A stretch of DNA of 64,000 nt from Kappaphycus alvarezii (taxonomy: Eukaryota > Rhodophyta > Florideophyceae > Gigartinales > Solieriaceae). Position 1 is the first letter of the stretch; each line of letters begins with the position of its first letter. The notes beneath the pieces were generated by a model that had not been told where the DNA came from, searched no databases, and worked only from the letters and a program-made list of their open reading frames with translations. Below, piece by piece: positions 23,855-34,379 of the stretch. The translations under genes were made by a program, and so were the position numbers. The stretch lies in contig NADL03000691.1 of assembly GCA_002205965.3 (NCBI GenBank), forward strand, positions 1,922,001 to 1,986,000, in the 5' to 3' direction.

Positions 23855-24410
23855 CGACAAGCTCAGTACCCAAGCGCGGTCGTGGGGTAGGCAGGCAGGC
23901 GGTCGGATCAAGCGCCGCGCCTTGTGTCTGATTCTGATTTGTGTTCTACTTTATTTTGGCGCAAACTTTCAGTACAGTTGCTTAACCAATGATTTCGCGG
24001 CTGCAGTACAGTATTTTGCAATAAATAAACAAATAACTTAGTCAACAGCATACATGGTACGTGTACTTTACTGTACGTACAGTACAGTAACTGCATACAT
24101 GGTACGTGTACTTTACTGTACGTACAGTACAGTAATTGCATACATGGTACGTGTACTTTACTGTACGTACAGTACAGTACAGTAATTGCAATCGGTGTAT
24201 GCGAAAACTTAATAGTAATAAATATGTTACATTAAGAATTAAAGAATTAAAAAAGTTTTATCTTTGGAAGCTAGAATAGATTAAAAAAGCAGATTTTACA
24301 CCTGGCACACGATTCTTTGATCTACTGTACCGCACTGTTACAACTTGAACTGAAAGCTGCAAAGCATGTACCAGGACTGTTGTACCGTACAGTACTGTAC
24401 TGTTACAACT
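23855..24410. other. Divergent intergenic region with GTAC-rich repeats
   Basis: This lies between the minus-strand gene and the plus-strand region that begins after 24.6 kb. It holds the 45-bp tandem repeat, many CTGTAC/GTACAG words, and a partial extra copy (from about 24336) of the start of the LTR-like repeat at 24411. No coding region is seen. Confidence 0.5.
24048..24190. repeat. 45-bp tandem repeat, three copies
   Basis: Units start at 24048, 24093 and 24138, each beginning GCATACATGGTACGTGTAC and ending in CGTACAGTACAGTAA. They are nearly identical; the third has one extra GTACA step. Each unit is largely self-complementary because of the GTAC core. Confidence 0.9.
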
Positions 24411-24628
24411 TAACTCCACAAAGTTGCCACGGACCAGGACTAGTGTACTGTCCTTCCAATCACTGATGCCTGTCTGGTCCTGGAGACCAGATCAGGGGCA
24501 CTTTATATAGACCGCAAAGGACCACTAAATGCAAACTAGGTACGGTGCTGACAGAATACTACTGTACGTGTTACAGCACTTCGCTGACAATACACGTGTA
24601 CATGCCACGTACTAATTGAACCCTAACA
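24411..24628. repeat. LTR-like repeat A (solo-LTR-like)
   Basis: This 218-bp segment starts TGTTACAACTT and ends AACCCTAACA, giving the TG...CA ends with TGTTA/TAACA inversion typical of LTRs. A TATA-like TTTATATAGA lies at 24502-24511. It matches repeats B (34066-34300) and C (43089-43263) and then diverges sharply at the CA end. No primer-binding site follows and no 5-bp duplication was found. It is most likely a solo LTR or a very short LTR-derived fossil. Confidence 0.55.
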
Positions 24629-26004
24629 CTCGTACCTTGTGCACTCCTCGCGTCGCGCACATAAAAATTCAACATAAAAATCAACATAGAGAAAACACAA
24701 AAATTCAATCACACGAAAAATCAACTAGCTCCTTTTCCCTCCGACTCCATCTTTCCGAATGCCCAATTCGAAAAAAGCCCTTTCACCAAATTACTTCCAA
24801 AATCTCTTCCACCGTGGATCCCACGGAGTCCTTTCGTTCCCCGCGCTCAATTGTGGTCCCTCACCCGGCATCGTCTCTCTTTTCACCACACCACCAATAT
24901 CTCTTCTGCACCTGCGCACTCCTCTGTGTAACACCCGTCTGCGGCCCAACAAACTTCTACTCATCTCCCCCATCCTTCCGCCGTGACCACCTTGCCTCAC
25001 CACCAACAGCAACCTCTCTCCCCATCGTCTCCGCTGTACCAAGTTCAGCAGCAACACCATAACCAAGTGCAACAGCGACAGCGCCTACATCTACCGCACC
25101 CGCTCCACCTCCCACAGTATATTGACCGACACTGTTCGCTCCCGTCTCAAACTATCCAGCATCCACAGCAGACCTATTGCTCTGCACTTCCAGGTAACCA
25201 ATCCACTCACAACGCTCAATCCCCTTCAGTGTCTCAATTCGCTGCCAAGGTGAATTCCCAACTCGTCACGGGGCAACTCGTGCAGCCATTATCAATGTCC
25301 CAATTTCACCTTTCCTTTGCATCTTTTCATCCACTTACGCCTTCTGTCCCGTACCCGCAACCGTAGAGCCATGCCTTCCCCCGCATCAATCCTGCAGTCT
25401 CTTTCGTTAAATTCAAGATACTCGGGACTATGGCCTGGGTTTATCACAAACTCAACTCAAGCCTACAGATGATCTCGATGCTGCGGATGACCGTATGAAT
25501 CTGCCCAGGCTGTTGAGCCGATCTCAGTATACGCAAGCCGCACTCGCTTCGTCGACATTCCCGCCATCACCAAACCCCGAGTGTCCAGGTCCATTCTGTC
25601 CTTGATTCAACTTTGCCGGATGCAGAACAGGATGCCAATGTTGCCACGCCCATCCCGTTCAAACCGCAACGAGCAATTGAGAGGCAAGTTATGGTTCCAT
25701 CCCATCCTGTATCCATCCCGATGGCTCTGCACTGCTTGTTGATTCAGCACACACCGGCATTTATTGCCGAACAATCCCCCACCCTTACCGCTACAAGCAC
25801 CGCAACCATTGGCTCCCCAGCCATACGGAGCGCCACCCGCAGCAATGCCACATCCTTAGGTCAGGATACAAGGAACGTCATCACTGTCGGCGATTCCCAC
25901 GTTTTGGCCAAGGCGGAACTCTGTCGGTGGTCAGCCTCCTGTTGGGGACAAAACACCGGCAGGAAGGGAGTGAACCGCCGGAACTCCTTTTGATTCAACT
26001 CGAT

Positions 26005-26105
26005 GCAGTGTATGGGAGAGGTCCCACGTCTACTCCAATGTGCATTCCTGAATCAGTCGGGTGCAGCGTATGGCAGAGGCCCCACGTCTACTCCAATGTG
26101 AATTC
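26005..26105. repeat. Imperfect tandem duplication, about 58 bp
   Basis: Two adjacent copies share GCAG-GTATGG-AGAGG and CCCACGTCTACTCCAATGTG, the second starting at about 26063. It lies inside the broken coding region. Confidence 0.75.
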
Positions 26106-26520
26106 CAGATTTCACTCAGCCGAAGGCGAAGCAAATTGCTACTGCCAATCATGGTGGCCAGCTCTCCCCCGCATCCCCTTCTTTCCGCTTGCTGCTAGTC
26201 CCTCAACGTCGGTACAACCCTCCCAACGGCAATCCGTCCCGTCACATATTAACGCGAACGTGACGTCCGGAAGCCTGGAGGGTAATCCTCAACCTCCATC
26301 GCGACGCTGCCCGGGCTATCCTCCCCGATTTGCAGGCGTGTGTTCCCGCTGCGGTACATTCGGAAGGTGCACCTGTCGTCAAAGCACATTGTAAGACGAG
26401 GCTACCCTTGTCAGGACCGTCAAGCGGCCTTCTATCAAGTGGACTTCTGCAGGCAACACATCCCCATACTCCTCGTGGCGAGAAAAAGGTGGACGTACAT
26501 ATGTTGCAATCGAAAGTTTG

Positions 26521-26614
26521 GGCCAACGCCTCATATGACGATGTACATTGTAACGCCGCACTCCATGGGCCAACGCCTCACATGACGATGTACACTGTAA
26601 CGCCGCACTCCAAG
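26521..26614. repeat. 47-bp tandem duplication
   Basis: GGCCAACGCCTCA-ATGACGATG starts at 26521 and again at 26568, with only a few differences between copies. Confidence 0.85.
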
Positions 26615-27093
26615 ACGCGCAGTCACCTGTGCTACTGTGAGCATTAGGGCTCGATACAACCTCACTTAGCGCCGAAGAACGCATGAGCGAACCCAACGAA
26701 GCATGTTTGCATTGTGTGCAAGAGGCCTGTCGCGGTGTTGTCGAGCCTGGCCCGGCATCAGCGAACTCCCCCACCCAACTGCAGGTGTTGCCGCTGTCGT
26801 TGTACTGGGAATGCCGAGTTTGCTTTCTACTTCCGCTGTGCCTCGGGCAGCGAGCTGTGCTTGATCTGCATCCTTTGCAACGACAATTCTGGGCTCCCGC
26901 ATTCTCCTGAGTCGCACGAGGTACATGATGCGCTCGCTTCTTTGACCTCTTCTCTATCCTGCGACTTGCCAGTCTACCCCTTTGGCTCTCAACCTCGTCG
27001 TTCAACCACTTCACTCGAATGAGGGCGGAACTACGCGCATCGAGAGAGAAAGGCCTTACAGTGGGCTCTTCTTACAGTGGCACAACCTGCAGT

Positions 27094-27168
27094 ACCGATT
27101 GAGGCCCGGGTACTGTACAGTAACCATTGAGGCCCGGGTACAGTAACCGTTGAGGCCCGGTAACCGTA
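27094..27168. repeat. Minisatellite with GAGGCCCGG core
   Basis: Three consecutive copies of ATTGAGGCCCGGGTAC-like sequence are separated by CAGTAACC steps. It lies between the broken coding region and the 1.3-kb array. Confidence 0.75.
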
Positions 27169-27383
27169 GCTTACTGTAAGCATACCTCAGGAGTCCTGCA
27201 TTAGCAACCACTCACCTCCCGTTGGTGCTTCCTTACCATCAGTTTCAGCAAGACTTGCACGACGAGCGGTCGATGCGATTTTATCGCGGACGCGAGCCTG
27301 GCGACTTGAATTAATGACGGTCGTACTGCCATGCTGCCTCGATCGGTCCTTAGGGGCGGATAACGGTGAGTGCAAGAGAGTAT

Positions 27384-28689
27384 TTCCGGCAGACGGGGTG
27401 TCGTGGCGTGCAGTCTTTGTCTTGACTGAAACTGGCCGCGCAATTTCCTGCAAGAGACCGGCTTCGCTAAGGGTGAAAACGGGCTTCCGCTAGTAGCTTC
27501 CTTTGGACGTTTCGTAGGGATTATTTGCATCCATCTCGTGCATGCAGGGATGGTGCAGGCAGCTGAAACCACGTCCTACCCAGCGGGTCGCTGGACGCCG
27601 GATGTCCGACACCTAGGGATCCTTGCAATGATGCATGGATACCTGGCCCATCTTGGTTCGCGCAAGATGTCGTTAGCGATGAAATCGCGTCCCATCTACA
27701 GGGTCTGTAGGGGCCTGGAGTCCGACTCCTGAAGAGTGTCTTAAGCCTGTAGCGTAGTCACCTAGTAGGAGCCTGGCCCGTCCTGTGAGAGCAGGTTATC
27801 AACCTTTTTGGCTACACGGCTTTCATACAACGCACCACAACTTCCACTAACTCACTTTCCGGGTCCATCTGGGCGACCTTCTTCCCGAAAGTTGTACCTT
27901 GAAATGAAGCTGTAATTCACCCGTCTTCTCATTACTTCTTCACCCTGGAACTACTTCAAGTCAACTAAAGTTGAGAAAATTACCGTATATACCGGTTCCT
28001 GAATACCCTCCCCAAATATCTTGACTGGGACTGCCACCTCTTCATCGTCAACCGAGAATCGCATACACTTTCACGTTTTTTTTAACACCTCCAGTAGAGG
28101 CTTTACTTCTCGACCGGAGGCTTCGGGACCCCCGAGACTTCCCCCTGTGGGGCTTTAACACGATATTGTCGCATTACACCATTCTTCTTCTTTCGTTATC
28201 TCCATATGGGCCTCCTCTTTGTCTTCTTCTGCAGAATGACTACTCGGAAGCCCTTTTATCTGTTCGAACTTACTGGTGAGCTGAACTATCTCCTTTATTA
28301 CCAACAAAATACCATTGACTGCACCACGGAGTTCCTCCATTACCTTAACAATGCACTGACTGTCTTTTGGCTTGGCTTCGCCTTTGATTTCCACCCCTTT
28401 GCGATGTATAACCGACTCTTGAGGAATAAAATCTCCTGGCTGAATCTCAGCACCTTTCTGACATTGGCCCGGCATTTCTGAATATGGGTTTACTCTCGTT
28501 CCCGGGCAAACCATGTTTCTTTCTTTAGGCGAAGCTTGACCTTCTTAGTCAGCAAGTTGCGACCCTGCTTCTGACTTCGACTTTTTCCGAGGACGTCTCC
28601 TCTTGAACCGGCGAATGATCGCCTCGTGCGCACAATTTTCTTTCCGGGAGTCCCCTCCTTTGTTATCAGCTTAAAGCCCTTGTTTAACG
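27384..28689. repeat. 1.3-kb unit 1
   Basis: This is the longest unit (1306 bp). The minus-strand frame leaving its left edge continues about 195 bases into the unique flank, ending near 27187. Confidence 0.9.
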
Positions 28690-29994
28690 TTCCGGCAGAC
28701 GGGGTGTCGTGGCGTGCAGTCTTTGTCTTGACTGAAACTGGCCGCGCAATTTCCTGCAAGAGACCGGCTTCGCTAAGGGTGAAAACGGGCTTCCGCTAGT
28801 AGCTTCCTTTGGACGTTTCGTAGGGATTATTTGCATCCATCTCGTGCATGCAGGGATGGTGCAGGCAGCTGAAACCACGTCCTACCCAGCGGGTCGCTGG
28901 ACGCCGGATGTCCGACACCTAGGGATCCTTGCAATGATGCATGGATACCTGGCCCATCTTGGTTCGCGCAAGATGTCGTTAGCGATGAAATCGCGTCCCA
29001 TCTACAGGGTCTGTAGGGGCCTGGAGTCCGACTCCTGAAGAGTGTCTTAAGCCTGTAGCGTAGTCACCTAGTAGGAGCCTGGCCCGTCCTGTGAGAGCAG
29101 GTTATCAACCTTTTTGGCTACACGGCTTTCATACAACGCACCACAACTTCCACTAACTCACTTTCCGGGGTCCATCTGGGCGACCTTCTTCCCGAAAGTT
29201 GTACCTTGAAATGAAGCTGTAATTCACCCGTCTTCTCATTACTTCTTCACCCTGGAACTACTTCAAGTCAACTAAAGTTGAGAAAATTACCGTATATACC
29301 GGTTCCTGAATACCCTCCCCAAATATCTTGACTGGGACTGCCACCTCTTCATCGTCAACCGAGAATCGCATACACTTTCACGTTTTTTTTAACACCTCCA
29401 GTAGAGGCTTTACTTCTCGACCGGAGGCTTCGGGACCCCGAGACTTCCCCCTGTGGGCTTTAACACGATATTGTCGCATTACACCATTCTTCTTCTTTCG
29501 TTATCTCCATATGGGCCTCCTCTTTGTCTTCTTCTGCAGAATGACTACTCGGAAGCCCTTTTATCTGTTCGAACTTACTGGTGAGCTGAACTATCTCCTT
29601 TATTACCAACAAAATACCATTGACTGCACCACGGAGTTCCTCCATTACCTTAACAATGCACTGACTGTCTTTTGGCTTGGCTTCGCCTTTGATTTCCACC
29701 CCTTTGCGATGTATAACCGACTCTTGAGGAATAAAATCTCCTGGCTGAATCTCAGCACCTTTCTGACATTGGCCCGGCATTTCTGAATATGGGTTTACTC
29801 TCGTTCCCGGGCAAACCATGTTTCTTTCTTTAGGCGAAGCTTGACCTTCTTAGTCAGCAAGTTGCGACCCTGCTTCTGACTTCGACTTTTTCCGAGGACG
29901 TCTCCTCTTGAACCGGCGAATGATCGCCTCGTGCGCACAATTTTCTTTCCGGGAGTCCCCTCCTTTGTTATCAGCTTATAGCCCTTGTTTAACG
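28690..29994. repeat. 1.3-kb unit 2
   Basis: 1305 bp. It carries the 119-codon minus-strand frame at 29819-29460 in full. Confidence 0.9.
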
Positions 29995-31297
29995 TTCCGG
30001 CAGACGGGGTGTCGTGGCGTGCAGTCTTTGTCTTGACTGAACTGGCCGCGCAATTTCCTGCAAGAGACCGGCTTCGCTAAGGGTGAAAACGGGCTTCCGC
30101 TAGTAGCTTCCTTTGGACGTTTCGTAGGGATTATTTGCATCCATCTCGTGCATGCAGGGATGGTGCAGGCAGCTGAAACCACGTCCTACCCAGCGGGTCG
30201 CTGGACGCCGGATGTCCGACACCTAGGGATCCTTGCAATGATGCATGGATACCTGGCCCATCTTGGTTCGCGCAAGATGTCGTTAGCGATGAAATCGCGT
30301 CCCATCTACAGGGTCTGTAGGGGCCTGGAGTCCGACTCCTGAAGAGTGTCTTAAGCCTGTAGCGTAGTCACCTAGTAGGAGCCTGGCCCGTCCTGTGAGA
30401 GCAGGTTATCAACCTTTTTGGCTACACGGCTTTCATACAACGCACCACAACTTCCACTAACTCACTTTCCGGGGTCCATCTGGGCGACCTTCTTCCCGAA
30501 AGTTGTACCTTGAAATGAAGCTGTAATTCACCCGTCTTCTCATTACTTCTTCACCCTGGAACTACTTCAAGTCAACTAAAGTTGAGAAAATTACCGTATA
30601 TACCGGTTCCTGAATACCCTCCCCAAATATCTTGACTGGGACTGCCACCTCTTCATCGTCAACGAGAATCGCATACACTTTCACGTTTTTTTAACACCTC
30701 CAGTAGAGGCTTTACTTCTCGACCGGAGGCTTCGGGACCCCGAGACTTCCCCCTGTGGGGCTTTAACACGATATTGTCGCATTACACCATTCTTCTTCTT
30801 TCGTTATCTCCATATGGGCCTCCTCTTTGTCTTCTTCTGCAGAATGACTACTCGGAAGCCCTTTTATCTGTTCGAACTTACTGGTGAGCTGAACTATCTC
30901 CTTTATTACCAACAAAATACCATTGACTGCACCACGGAGTTCCTCCATTACCTTAACAATGCACTGACTGTCTTTTGGCTTGGCTTCGCCTTTGATTTCC
31001 ACCCCTTTGCGATGTATAACCGACTCTTGAGGAATAAAATCTCCTGGCTGAATCTCAGCACCTTTCTGACATTGGCCCGGCATTTCTGAATATGGGTTTA
31101 CTCTCGTTCCCGGGCAAACCATGTTTCTTTCTTTAGGCGAAGCTTGACCTTCTTAGTCAGCAAGTTGCGACCCTGCTTCTGACTTCGACTTTTTCCGAGG
31201 ACGTCTCCTCTTGAACCGGCGAATGATCGCCTCGTGCGCACAATTTTCTTTCCGGGAGTCCCCTCCTTTGTTATCAGCTTATAGCCCTTGTTTAACG
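29995..31297. repeat. 1.3-kb unit 3
   Basis: 1303 bp. It carries the 119-codon minus-strand frame in full (31122-30763). Confidence 0.9.
30763..31122 (-). CDS. Array-encoded hypothetical ORF (representative copy)
   Basis: This 119-codon minus-strand frame, MVCPGTRVNPYSEMPGQCQ..., occurs intact in units 1, 2 and 3 (28514-28155, 29819-29460, 31122-30763) and shortened in units 4 and 5. The middle (MEELRGAVNGILLVIKEIVQL) looks helical and amphipathic. The end is Glu/Lys-rich (EEDKEEAHMEITKEEEW). A second minus-strand frame lies immediately upstream, overlapping it by about 25 bases, and is strongly basic (KKVKLRLKKETW). I recognise no family. Because copies are almost identical, repetition alone does not prove selection on the protein. 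Units 4 and 5 lose the frame through small length changes. Confidence 0.3.
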   Translation of the reverse strand: MVCPGTRVNPYSEMPGQCQKGAEIQPGDFIPQESVIHRKGVEIKGEAKPKDSQCIVKVMEELRGAVNGILLVIKEIVQLTSKFEQIKGLPSSHSAEEDKEEAHMEITKEEEWCNATISC

Positions 31298-32599
31298 TTC
31301 CGGCAGACGGGGTGTCGTGGCGTGCAGTCTTTGTCTTGACTGAAACTGGCCGCGCAATTTCCTGCAAGAGACCGGCTTCGCTAAGGGTGAAAACGGCTTC
31401 GCTAGTAGCTTCCTTTGGACGTTTCGTAGGATTATTTGCATCCATCTCGTGCATGCAGGGATGGTGCAGGCAGCTGAAACCACGTCCTACCCAGCGGGTC
31501 GCTGGACGCCGGATGTCCGACACCTAGGGATCCTTGCAATGATGCATGGATACCTGGCCCATCTTGGTTCGCGCAAGATGTCGTTTAGCGATGAAATCGC
31601 GTCCCATCTACAGGGTCTGTAGGGGCCTGGAGTCCGACTCCTGAAGAGTGTCTTAAGCCTGTAGCGTAGTCACCTAGTAGGAGCCTGGCCCGTCCTGTGA
31701 GAGCAGGTTATCAACCTTTTTGGCTACACGGCTTTCATACAACGCACCACAACTTCCACTAACTCACTTTCCGGGGTCCATCTGGGCGACCTTCTTCCCG
31801 AAAGTTGTACCTTGAAATGAAGCTGTAATTCACCCGTCTTCTCATTACTTCTTCACCCTGGAACTACTTCAAGTCAACTAAAGTTGAGAAAATTACCGTA
31901 TATACCGGTTCCTGAATACCCTCCCAAATATCTTGACTGGGACTGCCACCTCTTCATCGTCAACCGAGAATCGCATACACTTTCACGTTTTTTTAACACC
32001 TCCAGTAGAGGCTTTACTTCTCGACCGGAGGCTTCGGGACCCCCGAGACTTCCCCCTGTGGGGCTTTAACACGATATTGTCGCATTACACCATTCTTCTT
32101 CTTTCGTTATCTCCATATGGGCCTCCTCTTTGTCTTCTTCTGCAGAATGACTACTCGGAAGCCCTTTTATCTGTTCGAACTTACTGTGAGCTGAACTATC
32201 TCCTTTATTACCAACAAAATACCATTGACTGCACCACGGAGTTCCTCCATTACCTTAACAATGCACTGACTGTCTTTTGGCTTGGCTTCGCCTTTGATTT
32301 CCACCCCTTTGCGATGTATAACCGACTCTTGAGGAATAAAATCTCCTGGCTGAATCTCAGCACCTTTCTGACATTGGCCCGGCATTTCTGAATATGGGTT
32401 TACTCTCGTTCCCGGGCAAACCATGTTTCTTTCTTTAGGCGAAGCTTGACCTTCTTAGTCAGCAAGTTGCGACCCTGCTTCTGACTTCGACTTTTTCCGA
32501 GGACGTCTCCTCTTGAACCGGCGAATGATCGCCTCGTGCGCACAATTTTCTTTCCGGGAGTCCCCTCCTTTGTTATCAGCTTATAGCCCTTGTTTAACG
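31298..32599. repeat. 1.3-kb unit 4
   Basis: 1302 bp. Small length differences near its left edge, together with unit 3, leave a 141-codon minus-strand frame (31523-31098). The downstream 119-codon frame is shortened in this unit. Confidence 0.9.
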
Positions 32600-33899
32600 T
32601 TCCGGCAGACGGGGTGTCGTGGCGTGCAGTCTTTGTCTTGACTGAAACTGGCCGCGCAATTTCCTGCAAGAGACCGGCTTCGCTAAGGGTGAAAACGGGC
32701 TTCCGCTAGTAGCTTCCTTTGGACGTTTCGTAGGGATTATTTGCATCCATCTCGTGCATGCAGGGATGGTGCAGGCAGCTGAAACCACGTCCTACCCAGC
32801 GGGTCGCTGGACGCCGGATGTCCGACACCTAGGGATCCTTGCAATGATGCATGGATACCTGGCCCATCTTGGTTCGCGCAAGATGTCGTTAGCGATGAAA
32901 TCGCGTCCCATCTACAGGGTCTGTAGGGCTGGAGTCCGACTCCTGAAGAGTGTCTTAAGCCTGTAGCGTAGTCACCTAGTAGGAGCCTGGCCCGTCCTGT
33001 GAGAGCAGGTTATCAACCTTTTTGGCTACACGGCTTTCATACAACGCACCACAACTTCCACTAACTCACTTTCCGGGTCCATCTGGCGACCTTCTTCCCG
33101 AAAGTTGTACCTTGAAATGAAGCTGTAATTCACCCGTCTTCTCATTACTTCTTCACCCTGGAACTACTTCAAGTCAACTAAAGTTGAGAAAATTACCGTA
33201 TATACCGGTTCCTGAATACCCTCCCCAAATATCTTGACTGGGACTGCCACCTCTTCATCGTCAACCGAGAATCGCATACACTTTCACGTTTTTTTAACAC
33301 CTCCAGTAGAGGCTTTACTTCTCGACCGGAGGCTTCGGGACCCCCGAGACTTCCCCTGTGGGCTTTAACACGATATTGTCGCATTACACCATTCTTCTTC
33401 TTTCGTTATCTCCATATGGGCCTCCTCTTTGTCTTCTTCTGCAGAATGACTACTCGGAAGCCCTTTTATCTGTTCGAACTTACTGGTGAGCTGAACTATC
33501 TCCTTTATTACCAACAAAATACCATTGACTGCACCACGGAGTTCCTCCATTACCTTAACAATGCACTGACTGTCTTTTGGCTTGGCTTCGCCTTTGATTT
33601 CCACCCCTTTGCGATGTAAACCGACTCTTGAGGAATAAAATCTCCTGGCTGAATCTCAGCACCTTTCTGACATTGGCCCGGCATTTCTGAATATGGGTTT
33701 ACTCTCGTTCCCGGGCAAACCATGTTTCTTTCTTTAGGCGAAGCTTGACCTTCTTAGTCAGCAAGTTTGCGACCTGCTTCTGACTTCGACTTTTTCCGAG
33801 GACGTCTCCTCTTGAACCGGCGAATGATCGCCTCGTGCGCACAATTTTCTTTCCGGGAGTCCCCTCCTTTGTTATCAGCTTATAGCCCTTGTTTAACGT
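32600..33899. repeat. 1.3-kb unit 5
   Basis: This is the shortest unit (1300 bp). It ends precisely at the TTTAACGT junction and the sequence is unique from 33900 on. A minus-strand frame enters from the right flank (starting about 33932 or further right). Confidence 0.9.
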
Positions 33900-34065
33900 G
33901 CCTGCGAGAAGTGCCCTTCTCGGACGCACCAAGGAGATGTTTCTTCTAATAAGACTGGCCTGGCCTCTGATGTTGGATGCCGTCCCAGATTCTGAAGACT
34001 CTTGTATCTTGATTGCACCCTCGCAATGATTAGCTCAAGTAGTTGTGCTTGTAAAATCGATCTAA
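33900..34065. other. Unique flank between array and LTR-like repeat B
   Basis: The minus strand is open here and reads into unit 5 of the array. No other feature is seen. Confidence 0.5.
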
Positions 34066-34300
34066 TGATACAACTTAACTCCTAAGTTGTAAAGCCCTGA
34101 CCAGGACTGGTGTACTTCCAATTGCTGATGCCTCTCTGGTCCTGGAGACCAGATCAGGGCACTTTGTTATAGACCGCAGAGGAGCACTAAATGCAAACTA
34201 AATGCAGGCTAGTACGGTGCTGACAGAATACTACTGTACGTGCTACTGCACTTCGCTGACAATACGAGTGTACATGCCACGTACTAATTGAACCCTAACA
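34066..34300. repeat. LTR-like repeat B (solo-LTR-like)
   Basis: This matches repeat A along its length, including GGTCCTGGAGACCAG and GCTGACAGAATACTACTGTACG. It starts TGATACAACTT and ends AACCCTAACA. It contains a small internal duplication (GCAAACTAAATGC). No primer-binding site or target duplication is seen. Confidence 0.55.
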
Positions 34301-34379
34301 GTATTTCACTTCAATCATTGATGCCTCTCCTTGTCAACCTCAGTCCTGCGCGCTCCTGGCTGCAGCTTCCCTTCTACCT

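Larger units (their letters stand above)
24629..27022 (+). pseudogene. Broken plus-strand Pro/Gln-rich coding region with Cys-rich tail
   Basis: Between 24.6 and 27.0 kb the plus strand has overlapping open frames in changing phase, with coding-like GC and few stops. An ATG at 24759 opens a short frame. Around 24983-25366 the product is Gln/Pro/Ser-rich (HHQQQPLSPSSP). A Cys/His cluster, CIVCKRPVAVLSSLARH, lies at about 26710-26760 and is followed by further cysteines; it resembles half of a C2H2 finger. N-terminal fingers and disordered linkers are found in R2-type retrotransposons, and a reverse transcriptase of that kind lies at 34.4 kb, so this could be a detached 5' half. That link is inference. 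The many frame changes mean it is not a working gene. Confidence 0.35.
27384..33899. repeat. Tandem array of five complete 1.3-kb units
   Basis: The unit begins TTCCGGCAGACGGGGTGTCG and ends GCCCTTGTTTAACG. It occurs exactly five times head to tail, in units of 1306, 1305, 1303, 1302 and 1300 bp. Copies appear nearly identical; most visible differences are one- or two-base changes in homopolymers. Both edges are abrupt: the left flank (before 27384) and the right flank (from 33900) differ from the unit. Minus-strand frames run from the right flank into unit 5 and out of unit 1 into the left flank, as if one internal segment of a longer minus-strand reading region had been amplified. No RT, integrase, transposase or RNA gene was recognised in the unit. 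Confidence 0.93.

Noticed and set aside
27538-27732. Plus-strand 64-codon frame repeated in most array units
   Set aside because: Repetition follows from near identity of the units. It has no motif, and opposite-strand frames are longer.
27384-33899. Array considered as a CRISPR, rDNA or 5S cluster
   Set aside because: Units are far too long for CRISPR and contain no recognisable rRNA sequence or spacers.
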